In this document: one piece after another, positions 9,897-19,600 of the stretch
Layout: every line of letters starts with the position of its first letter
How positions within the stretch are numbered: position 1 is the first letter of the stretch
From: Pseudomonas putida
Lineage (GTDB): Bacteria; Pseudomonadota; Gammaproteobacteria; Pseudomonadales; Pseudomonadaceae
Assembly: GCA_041071465.1 (NCBI GenBank)
Contig: CP163498.1
Coordinates: 496,001-560,000, forward strand
Length of the DNA: 64,000 bases
Direction: 5' to 3'
The notes under the pieces: generated by a model
The model's database searches: none
Told to the model about the DNA's origin: nothing
The model's input: only the letters and a program-made list of their open reading frames with translations
Program-made: the position numbers and the translations under genes

Positions 9897-9942
9897 CTGA
9901 ATGCGAAACGCAGCACGCATTCACCCGTTTCGAGGATCACCG

Positions 9943-10803
9943 ATGAACGTATCCACCTGGCTCTACCGGCCAGCCCAGATCACCTGCCTGCTGCTGGTCA
10001 GCGCCTACGCCCACGCCGCCAAGCCCGGCGACGTGTTCAAAGACTGCAGGGACTGCCCGGAAATGGTCGTGCTGCCCGCCGGCAGCTACGTGATGGGCGC
10101 GCCCGACGACGAAGTCGGCCGCCAGCCCGACGAAGGCCCATTGCACACCGTGACCTTCGCCAAGCCGTTCGCCATGAGCCGCTACCAGGTTACCGCCGGC
10201 GAACTGGATGCCTATATCAAGGCCACCGGCACCGTCATCAAAAGCGGTGACGACCGCCCCGGCCGCTGGTGCGAGGCCAGCAAGCCGACCTACAAGCAAG
10301 GCCCCCGCCAGCCGGCGGTGTGCGTCGACTACGACGAAGTGCAGGCCTACGCCCAGTGGCTGGCCAAGACCACCGGCAAACCCTACCGCATGGTCAGCGA
10401 GGCCGAGCGCGAATACGCCGCCCGCGGTGGTTCCACCGGGCCGTTCCCCTTCCCCTTCGACGAGCCGGGCAAGTATGAGATCAGCAAGCACGCCAACACC
10501 TACGGCCCCCGCGACGGCTACACCTACACCGCGCCGGTGGGCAGCTACCCGGCCAATGCCTTCGGCATGTACGACATGCACGGCAACGTCTACGAGTGGG
10601 TTGCCGACTGCTACCACGAAAGCTACGAAGGCGCCCCAAGCGACGGCAGCGCCTGGATCCAGGACCCCACGTGCATCCGCGCGCACATGCGTGGCAACGA
10701 CTGGGGCGAGCCGCCGATCTTCTCGCGCTCAGCCAACCGCAACGACCGCCTCAAGACCACCCGCGGCGACTTCCTCGGTTTTCGTGTAGCACGCGAATTG
10801 TGA
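9943..10803 (+). CDS. pvdO: secreted formylglycine-generating-enzyme-like protein, probable PvdO
   Basis: Periplasmic protein of 286 residues with a signal peptide ending AYAHA. The whole mature part is a FGE-sulfatase (SUMF1) domain: CPEMVVLPAGSYVMGAPDDE, SRYQVTAGELDAYI, YRMVSEAEREYAARGG, GMYDMHGNVYEWVADCYH and the end TTRGDFLGFRVAREL. PvdO of this fold acts in the periplasmic maturation of the pyoverdine chromophore. An iron-starvation box lies upstream and a pyoverdine receptor downstream, which favours PvdO over other SUMF1 proteins. The ATG at 9943 has GAGGA before it; an in-frame ATG at 9901 lies too near the predicted transcription start. Confidence 0.75.
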   Translation: MNVSTWLYRPAQITCLLLVSAYAHAAKPGDVFKDCRDCPEMVVLPAGSYVMGAPDDEVGRQPDEGPLHTVTFAKPFAMSRYQVTAGELDAYIKATGTVIKSGDDRPGRWCEASKPTYKQGPRQPAVCVDYDEVQAYAQWLAKTTGKPYRMVSEAEREYAARGGSTGPFPFPFDEPGKYEISKHANTYGPRDGYTYTAPVGSYPANAFGMYDMHGNVYEWVADCYHESYEGAPSDGSAWIQDPTCIRAHMRGNDWGEPPIFSRSANRNDRLKTTRGDFLGFRVAREL

Positions 10804-10807
10804 AGTT

Positions 10808-10884
10808 GTGACGCGGTTAACGCAGCAGTGGTGAAAAATACAGTCAATAAGAATCGTTCCGGTTTTTCACGGTTGCTGCGTCAC
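10808..10884 (+). promoter_or_regulatory. imperfect inverted repeat with possible promoter before fpvA
   Basis: Arms containing GTGACGC, GCAGCA and GTGAAAAA (10808-10838) are mirrored by TTTTTCAC, TGCTGC and GCGTCAC (10863-10884). The structure begins five bases after the PvdO-like stop and could terminate that transcript. Between the arms lies AATAAGAATCGTT, which looks like part of a Fur or ECF promoter (AAAAA-N16-CGT at 10834-10857). Function is inferred only. Confidence 0.35.
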
Positions 10885-10930
10885 ATACCAGACATAGAAA
10901 AAAACCCCTCTGCCAACGAGACCGCAATAG

Positions 10931-13390
10931 ATGTCCAAGTCCTTGCCCGGCCCGCTCAACCCGCTTGCCAAAGCGTTACTGATCCGTCACTCCCTTCGCC
11001 CCCGGCACGCGTTGTCTCGCGTCGGTCTGGGCCTGGCGCTGTCCACGGCGCTGGTTGCCCAGGTGCAGGCACAGGAGTGGACCCTGGATATTCCGGCACA
11101 GTCGATGAATTCGGCGTTGCAGGCACTGGCCAAGCAGACCGATATGCAATTGCTGTATAGCCCGGAGGACATCAGCGGGCTGCGTTCCACGGCGCTCAAG
11201 GGCCGGCATGACCTGCAGTCCTCGCTGCGCACCCTGCTGCAGGGGACCGGGCTGCGTTATCAGATCGATGGCAACACCGTGACCGTGACGGCGAGTTCGG
11301 CGGGAAAGGACGGTCAGGTCGAGCTTTCGGCGACCAACGTCAATAGCACTGGCCTTGGCGCCACTACCGAAGGCACTGGTTCCTACACCACGGGTGTGAC
11401 CAATACAGCCACCAAAATGAACCTGTCGATCCGCGAGACGCCACAGACCATCACTGTGGTGACCCGCCAGCGAATGGATGACCAGCACCTGAGCAGCATG
11501 ACCGATGTGCTGAAGCAGACACCTGGCATCACCATGTCCCAGGATGGTGGTGAGCGCTTCAACATCTATTCTCGTGGCAGTGCCATCAACACGTACCAGT
11601 TCGATGGTGTTACCACGTTTCAGGACAACCAGACTCGCAACATGCCCAGCACCCTGCTGGACATGGCCCTTTATGACCGAGTGGAGATCGTCCGTGGTGC
11701 AACGGGCCTGATGACGGGTGCCGGTGACCCCAGTGCGGTGGTCAACCTGATCCGCAAGCGCCCGACGCGCGAGTTCAAGTCCTACATCCAGGGCGATATC
11801 GGCTCCTGGGACTACTACCGTGCCGAGGCTGACGTTTCTGGTCCCCTGACCAAGGAAGGCAACGTGCGCGGGCGTTTTGTCGCTGCGCAGCAAAACAACC
11901 ACACGTTCATGGACTGGTACACCCAGGACCGCAGCATCCTGTACGGTGCCCTGGAGGCCGACCTGACCGACACCACCCTGGTTCGCTTCGGCATTGACCG
12001 GCAAACTTACAAGGTCAACGGTGCCTCGGGTGTTCCACTCATTTTCACCAACGGCCAGCCCACCCACTTTTCTCGTTCGAAAAGTTCCGACGCTCGCTGG
12101 GGTTATGACGACTACGAAACCACCAACTACACCATGACGCTCGAACAGCAACTGGCCAACGACTGGCAGTTGAAAGTCTCGACCCTGTACATGGACGTTG
12201 ATCGCAATACGTTCTCTTCCTACGTTTCGACAAGAACCAACAGGTCATACCTGGAACCGGATGGCTCAACAACCATCAGTGCTGGCGTGGCCTCGGCGGA
12301 TCAATACCAAAAAGGTGTTGACGCCTCCCTGCAAGGGCCGTTTCAACTGTTTGGCCAAAGTCACGAACTCATTTTTGGCTACAACTATCTTGAGTACGAG
12401 AACAAACATCGCGAATACGCCGGGCCTGATCAGGATATCAACTACTTCACGTGGGAAAACGTGACCCCAAAACCCGGTAAAGACGAGCTTTCGCCAAGCA
12501 TCAAATATGACATTTTCAACCGCCAAAGCGGCTACTACCTAGCCGGGCGGTTCAACTTCACCGATGACCTGCATCTGATTCTGGGCGCGCGAGCTTCCGA
12601 CTACCGCTTCGACTACAGCCTTGGCATCATCGACAGCCCCGATGCGCCGACCACCTACAACATGAAAGAGCATGGTGTAGTGACGCCGTATGCGGGGTTG
12701 GTCTATGACCTGACCCATGAGCAATCGGTGTACGTCAGCTACACCGACATCTTCAAGCCACAAAGCAATATCGACGCCAGCGGCAAACCACTTGACCCGG
12801 AAGTCGGCAAGAACTACGAAATGGGCTGGAAAGGCGAATTCCTGGATGGCCGCTTGAACGCCAACGTTGCCATCTACCTGGTACAAAGGGATAACTTCGC
12901 CGAAGAGACCACCGAACCTGCACCCAACGGCGGTAATGCCTACAAAGCAGTGGATGGTGCGCAAACCAAAGGCGTGGATCTGGAGCTCTCGGGCGAAGTG
13001 CTACCTGGCTGGAACGTTTTCACCGGCTACAGCCACTCCCGCACCGAGGATGCTGACGGCAACAGGCTGACCACCCAACTGCCAATGGACACCTTCCGCC
13101 TCTGGAACACCTACCGCCTGCCAGGCGAATGGGACAAGCTGACTGTGGGTGGGGGCGTGAACTGGAACTCCAAATCCACACTGCAATATGCGCGCTATAA
13201 CAGCCACGTCACCCAGGATGACTACTTCGTCACCAGCCTGATGGCTCGCTACCGCATCAACCAGAACCTGGCGGCCACGCTTAACGTCAACAACGTATTC
13301 GACAAGAAGTACTATGCAGGCATGGCCGGCAGTTATGGCCACTACGGTGCACCACGCAACGCTACGGTGTCACTGCGCTACGACTTCTAA
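10931..13390 (+). CDS. fpvA: ferri-pyoverdine TonB-dependent receptor
   Basis: Outer-membrane receptor of 819 residues, probably for the pyoverdine made by the neighbouring NRPS genes. Order: signal peptide ending VQAQ (about residue 48), STN signalling domain (WTLDIPAQSMNSALQALAKQ, residues 49-120), plug with RETPQTITVVTRQRM and VEIVRGATGLMTGAG, and a 22-strand barrel ending with the C-terminal aromatic motif VSLRYDF. It closely resembles the receptor at the left edge, for example across the plug. It converges on the NRPS operon and is separated from it by two hairpins. The STN domain implies signalling, but no FecIR pair is adjacent; FpvI/PvdS and FpvR would lie elsewhere. Confidence 0.9.
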   Translation: MSKSLPGPLNPLAKALLIRHSLRPRHALSRVGLGLALSTALVAQVQAQEWTLDIPAQSMNSALQALAKQTDMQLLYSPEDISGLRSTALKGRHDLQSSLRTLLQGTGLRYQIDGNTVTVTASSAGKDGQVELSATNVNSTGLGATTEGTGSYTTGVTNTATKMNLSIRETPQTITVVTRQRMDDQHLSSMTDVLKQTPGITMSQDGGERFNIYSRGSAINTYQFDGVTTFQDNQTRNMPSTLLDMALYDRVEIVRGATGLMTGAGDPSAVVNLIRKRPTREFKSYIQGDIGSWDYYRAEADVSGPLTKEGNVRGRFVAAQQNNHTFMDWYTQDRSILYGALEADLTDTTLVRFGIDRQTYKVNGASGVPLIFTNGQPTHFSRSKSSDARWGYDDYETTNYTMTLEQQLANDWQLKVSTLYMDVDRNTFSSYVSTRTNRSYLEPDGSTTISAGVASADQYQKGVDASLQGPFQLFGQSHELIFGYNYLEYENKHREYAGPDQDINYFTWENVTPKPGKDELSPSIKYDIFNRQSGYYLAGRFNFTDDLHLILGARASDYRFDYSLGIIDSPDAPTTYNMKEHGVVTPYAGLVYDLTHEQSVYVSYTDIFKPQSNIDASGKPLDPEVGKNYEMGWKGEFLDGRLNANVAIYLVQRDNFAEETTEPAPNGGNAYKAVDGAQTKGVDLELSGEVLPGWNVFTGYSHSRTEDADGNRLTTQLPMDTFRLWNTYRLPGEWDKLTVGGGVNWNSKSTLQYARYNSHVTQDDYFVTSLMARYRINQNLAATLNVNNVFDKKYYAGMAGSYGHYGAPRNATVSLRYDF

Positions 13391-13397
13391 GCCGCGC

Positions 13398-13430
13398 TGG
13401 CCAGACCCACGCAAGTCCTGGGTCTGGCCA
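13398..13430 (+). terminator. hairpin after fpvA
   Basis: Perfect 12-bp stem TGGCCAGACCCA / TGGGTCTGGCCA with a 9-base loop, eight bases after the fpvA stop. No clear T-run follows, so termination strength is uncertain. Confidence 0.6.
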
Positions 13431-13551
13431 CGCACTCCCCGCGTCACCTCCCCGTCACTGCGTTCAACTTCCCGCCGCACACCTAAAGCGCTGCCCTTGC
13501 GCATGTTTACCCAGGACAGCAAGGTCACGTCTACGCGCTGAGCAAACGACA

Positions 13552-13593
13552 TCGCCCCACGCCGACAGCCTGTGTGCTGTCGGCGTGGGGCGA
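13552..13593. terminator. long hairpin between convergent fpvA and NRPS operon
   Basis: Perfect 17-bp stem (TCGCCCCACGCCGACAG and its complement) with an 8-base loop. It lies 36 bases beyond the NRPS stop and can act on transcripts from both sides. Confidence 0.6.
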
Positions 13594-13628
13594 GAGGTGA
13601 TGGTGCCCTGTAAACCTGACAGTGACCG

Positions 13629-16600
13629 TTACTCGACCATGGAGCCCTCTTTCAACCAGTGCATGGCCAGACCGTCGATAACTTCACGCTGCCTGAGAAT
13701 GTCGTAGTGCCCTGCCTCCACTGCATGGCTTGCCTTCGTTGCGAAAGCCCAGGCCGCGTCGCCATTGCGGCCCGCCCACCAGCATGTCGCCAAGGCTTGG
13801 GTGGGAGGCAGGCTGGTCAGGTTCAATGACAAGGCTTTCAGACGCATCGCCACCGCAAAGGTATGGGCCAGCTCCGAACTGTCGATATCGGCATAAAGCG
13901 ATGGCTCGGTCTGCGCAGCACGAACGGCCTCGATGGCACCCTGCAACGTCGAAACGTCCGTCCCCACGGCCAGCTCAGGGACTGCCAGGCGGTCTTTTGG
14001 CACACACAGCAATACACTGAGGAAGCCCTGCAAATCCTCCGTCCAGTCCTCGGCCACCTCGGTGTGCAATGCACAGGGCACGAAGCTGTCCACCAGGCCG
14101 AGCAATGCTACCGTCTGGCCCTGACGCTCCAGCTCCTTGGTTACCAGCACCGCCAGGGTTCCCCCCAACGACCAGCCTGCCAAGCGGTATGGGCCTGCCG
14201 GCTGCTTCTGGCGGATGTATTGGGCATAGTCGATGGCCATCGCCTGCAACGATTCATCTTGCCACGTGCGGTCGAGCAGCATTCGGCACTGCACGCCATA
14301 AACACTGCAATGCCCCTCCAGGCGACGCGCCAGCGGCTCATAATCGAATACCGTGCCGAAACCTGCATGCAGGCAGAACAACGGTGTGGCATGGGCCACG
14401 CGGGTGTTGAGCAACAACACAGGATCCAGGCAGGCTTCATCCGCCGAATAACCTGACAGCTCACCAATGGTCGGTTTGGCCATCACGTCACGCAACTTCA
14501 GATCCAGCGCCAAATCGCTGTGCGCACGCACTTTGGAGAGCATTTTCAGCACCCGAAGCGAATCCCCCCCCAGCTCGAAGAAGTTGTCGTCGACTCCAAT
14601 CGACTCAACACCCAGCACGTCTTGCCAGATGTGCGCCAAGGCCAACTCGGCTTCATTGCGCGGTGCCCGGTGCTGCCGATGCGCGGCAAAATCAGGCGCC
14701 GGCAGCGCCTTGCGGTCGACCTTGCCATTGGGCGTCAACGGCATCGCCTCCAGCACCACCAGTTGCGCCGGGACCATGTAGTCCGGCAGCTCGGTACGCA
14801 GGGCTTCACGCAGTTGTGCCGGGTTCGTATTCTCGCTGCCACTGACCACATAACCCACCAGCTGCTTGCCGGTGGCGCCTTCACGCGCCACCACAACCGC
14901 ATCACGGACATCGGCCAAGTTGCGCAAGCGCGCCTCGATCTCGCCCGGCTCGATACGGAACCCGCGGATTTTCAACTGGTTGTCCAGCCTGCCGATGAAG
15001 TCCAAGGTGCCATCGGCACGGCGGCGTACGCGGTCACCAGTGCGATAAAGACGCGCGCCTTCCGCGAACGGGTCCGCGACAAAACGCTCGGCGGTAAGCG
15101 CTGCACGCTGGTGATACCCCCGCGCCAGCCCTTCACCGCCGATATAGAGCTCACCCGCCACGCCATCAGGCAACGGGTTGAGGTCCTGGTCGAGTACCTG
15201 CAAGGTCCGCAGGCCCACACGATCGCCAATCGGCGCATACACCGCCTGACAGGACTGATCGGCCGATACCTTCCACAGCAGGGGTGTCACCACCGTCTCG
15301 GTAGGCCCGTACCCGTTGGTCAGGTACTGTGGCCTTAGCGTGCGCTTGACCAGCTCGAACAACGCATCGGGCACCGCATCGCCACCAAAGCAGTAGATAC
15401 GCACTGGCGGTGCAACCTGTTGCTGGCTCTCGCCGAACTCGGCCAACTGCTGCAGATACGCCGGAGGGAAGCAGGCGATATCGATGCGTTGCTCATGCAG
15501 CACCTGCCAGGTTTCCTCTGCCGTCCACAGGCGATTGCCACGGATCACCAGGCAGCCACCCGACGACAGCGTCGACAGCCAGCGCTCTTGCGCGCCGTCG
15601 AAAGCGAATGACATGAACAGCAGCTCACGGGTGCTTTCGTCCATCTCATAAAGTTCGGCAATGGCTTGGCAGTGCATGCGGATCTGCCCATGGCTGACGG
15701 CCACCCCCTTGGGCTTGCCAGTCGAACCCGAGGTGTAGATCAGGTACGCCAGGTTGTCATCTTCCACCCGCGCGCGTGGCACACCGTCGGGCAGGCCCGC
15801 CAGCGCCAGGCGGTCAAGCTCTACGATTCGCCCAACCGTGTCGAAACGCTGGCTCAAGGCACTGTTGGTCAGCAGCAGGTGCATGGCCGAGTCTTCGACA
15901 ATCCATTGCAAACGGTCCTGCGGATAATCAATGTCCAGCGGTACATAGGCAGCACCGGTCTTCATCACGGCAAGGAAGGCAACGATCACCTCGACCGAAC
16001 GCTCCAGGGCAATACCGACCGTACTCTCCGGCTTGGTGCCCAAGGCGATCAGATGGTGCGCCAGGCGGTTGGCGCGCTGGTCGAGTTGCGCATAGCTCAA
16101 CTGCTGATCACCACATACGACGGCCAGGGCGTCAGGCCGCAACCGAGCGTGCTCGGCAATGCTCCGGGCCAGATGCGCAACATGCGTCGTAGCTGCCGCC
16201 AGCGTGTTGCGCTGACGGGCCTGCTGGCTCTGCTCCAGTGTCAGCATGTCGAGGCTGCCCAGCGTGGCATCCGGGTTATCCAGCATGCCCTCGAGCAGCC
16301 GCTCGAAGCTGCCGCGGATAACAGCCACTGCGGCCTCGCTGAAGCTGCCACGCAGGTACATGAACTCTACCGAAAGTGTCTCGCTCAAGTGCACGGCCAG
16401 GTCCATCGCATAGTTGGTGACGCCGCGCTCGCTCACTGCACCAAACTGCAACGCACTGTCGCCACTGTCGTTCAGGCGTTCGTCCAGCGGGTAGTTCTCG
16501 AACACGATAATGCTATCGAACAACGGTTGCCCCGGGCGCCCCGCCCAGCGCTGAACATTCGACAGCGTGGCATGTTCATGGTCACGCAGCTCAAGGTTGT

Positions 16601-19600
16601 AGGCTTGCAGTTGCTGCAACCAGTCGTTGACACGCCAATGTGCAGCAGGCGCCTGGACGACAGGCAGTGTGTTGATGAACAAACCGAGCATGTTGTCCAC
16701 CCCCGGCAAATTCGCCGGCCGGCCAGCCACGGTGGCGCCAAAACAGACAGCCTGCTGCCCGCTATAGCGCTGCAGCAGCAGCAACCAGGCAGCCTGTACC
16801 AGCGTATTGGGCGTTACCCGCAAGCGTTGAGCCTGGGCGCGCAGGCGCTCGGTTCGCCTGGCATCCCAATGCAGGTACAGCGCGGCATGCCCAGGCAAGT
16901 TGGCATCCGGTCGTGGCAGCAACGTCTGCTCCAGCAGGGTCGAGCTTTCAAGGCTGCCAAGCTTGCGCGTCCAGAACGCCTCCAGCTCATCCTGGGGCTG
17001 CGCCTCGAGCCAGCGGATATAGTCTCCGAAGCGCGGTACCAGGGTATCCAGCGCTTGCCCGTGATAAGCCTGGAACACTTCACCCAACAGCCGCGAGTTG
17101 CTCCAGCCATCCATCAGGATGTGATGGCGGGTCCAGATCAGTTGCATGCGCTGTTCATCCAGGCGCACCAGCGTTACCCGCATCAACGGTGCCTGCGACA
17201 GGTCGAAGGCCAGCTCGGCATCAGCATCGACCAGTGCCTGCAAAGCGTCGGCCTGGTCATCACGCGCACGCCAGTCCAGCACACGGATCGGCAGCTCGAC
17301 ATGGCGATGGACGATTTGCAGTGGCTGTGTCAGTTGCGCGTCTGACCAGAAGCTGGTGCGCAGAATGTCATGACGCGCCACCACCTGCTTCCATGCCTGG
17401 GTGAAGCGTTCGATATCCAGGCCGTCGACCGCAACCGATGTCTGGTTGAGATAGAGCGCAGCGTCCCCTCCCTGGTCGCTGTAGAACAACATGCCTTGCT
17501 GCATCGGCGACAGAGGGTAGATAGCGTCAACCTGCGCCACCGGCACCGGCAAGTGCTGCAACTGCGTCTGGGTCAGGCCGGCCAGCGAAGGTTGTTGGCT
17601 ACTTGTCACCGGGTCATCGGCAACCTGCTCACCCACCTCGGCTACAGCGGCCAATTGCTCAACGGTCTGATACTGGAACAATTGCTTGGGTGTGAAGCGG
17701 ATACCCGCCTGGCGCGCGCGACTCACCACTTGTATCGAAATGATCGAGTCACCACCGAGCTCGAAGAAGTTGTCCGTTACCCCGACTTGCGCCACTTTCA
17801 ATACGGCACCCCAGATATCCGCCAACTGCCGCTCGAGCGCGTTGCGCGGAGCCACATGCTCGCCCTGCGACTGCGTCTGATCGATATCCGGGAGGCGTTT
17901 GCGGTCGAGCTTGCCACTTGGCGTCATGGGCATGTGCTCGAGCAGCATCAGGTAGGTCGGCACCATGTAATCCGGCAAGCCGGCCTTCAGAGACTGCTTC
18001 AGCGTTGCCCGCAGCTCCGCCTGATCCGCGCCCTGGTCAACCGCGACCACATAGCCGCACAGCTGCTTGACGCCGGCGTGGTCGACAACGATCACTGCAG
18101 CCTGGCGAACCTGTGGGTGCGCCTGCAAGTGCTGCTCGATTTCCCCCAGCTCGATGCGGAAACCGCGAACTTTCACCTGATGGTCGGCCCGACCACGGTA
18201 GGCAAGTTCACCCTGCTCATCGAAGTAACCCAAATCGCCGGTGCGGTACAAGCGAGCCCCCGCTGTTTCGGCCAGCGGGTCAGGGATGAAGCGCTCCGCC
18301 GTCAACGACGGGCGCTGGTGATAACAGCGTGCCAGGCAGCCGTCACCACCGATGTACAACTCACCCGGCACGCCAATCGGTGTAGGCAACAGGCCGTCGT
18401 CCAAGGCACGCAGGGTACGCCCGGCCAACGCGCGGCCAATCGGTACACCGCTATGTGCCGCAGGCACCTGCGCAAGCCGTGAGCAATCGTACGTGGTCGC
18501 CACCACGGTGGCCTCGGTAGGGCCGTAGGTGTTGAGCAGACGCACCTGCGCCGGCCCATCCTCCAGCCAGGCCTGCAACCCGTCCAAGGCCACCGCCTCA
18601 CCCCCCACATGAATCTGCTTCAGCTGGCCATAGGCAGCTGCAGCGCGACGGTCCAGCGCCAACAAGCGCCAGTAGGCTGCCGGCAAGTCAGCCACCGTAA
18701 TGCCGTGGCGGATGACCTGCGTGCTGAATGTGTCTGTGTCCCACAGCTGCTGATCGCGCATCACCACGCAGGCGCCCCGTGACAATGGCGGGAAGAACTG
18801 CTCGATGAACCCGTCAAAACTGAACGTGGCGAACTGTAGCACCCGGTCATCCGGCGTCAGTCGCGAATAACCACTGGCAACTTCACAGAAGACTGACAGT
18901 GCCTGGTGAGCAATGGCCACCCCTTTCGGCATGCCCGTGGAGCCGGAGGTGTAGATGACATAGGCCAGGCTGTCGAGCGAGACCTCACATGACAGCGGCT
19001 GCTCACTGCAGTCTTGCAGCCAGTCCTCACCTGACTGTAGCTCGATACATGGCAACTCAGCAGGGACCGGCATGCGCGCCATCGCCTCGGCGTCACCCAG
19101 CAGCAGGCCGATGCCACTGTCCTCGATCAGGTAGGTCAGGCGGTCCTGCGGGTAATCCGGATCCAGCGGGACGTATGCCGCCCCGGCTTTGTGGATGGCA
19201 ATCAAGGCCACGGCCAGCGCCAACCCACGCTCGGCGGCAACCCCAACCAGGCTGTTGGCGGTAACACCGTGCGCAGTCAGCAGATGCGCCAGACGATTGG
19301 TGCGCAGGTCCAACTCTCGGTAAGTCAGCTGTTGCTCGCCGAACACCAGCGCTGTCGCACCGGGGCGCTCTCGGGCCTGCAACTGGAACAACTGGTGAGC
19401 GCACAGGCCCGACGGGCTAACTGCCTCGCTTTGGCTCCAGTCATGCAGCAAAAGTTGGCGCTCTGCATCTCCCAGCATCGGCAGCTCGCCGATCGCCACC
19501 GAGGCATCATTTACCAGCGCCCGCAGCAGGTTGCCGAAGTGCTCGGCCAAACGCTGGATAGCCTCGTCGTCCCAACTGCCGCGGTTGTGACTGTACTGAA

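Noticed and set aside
9571..9900. 109-codon plus-strand frame in the intergenic region
   Set aside because: No ribosome site, chance-like composition, and it overlaps the iron-starvation promoter of the PvdO-like gene.
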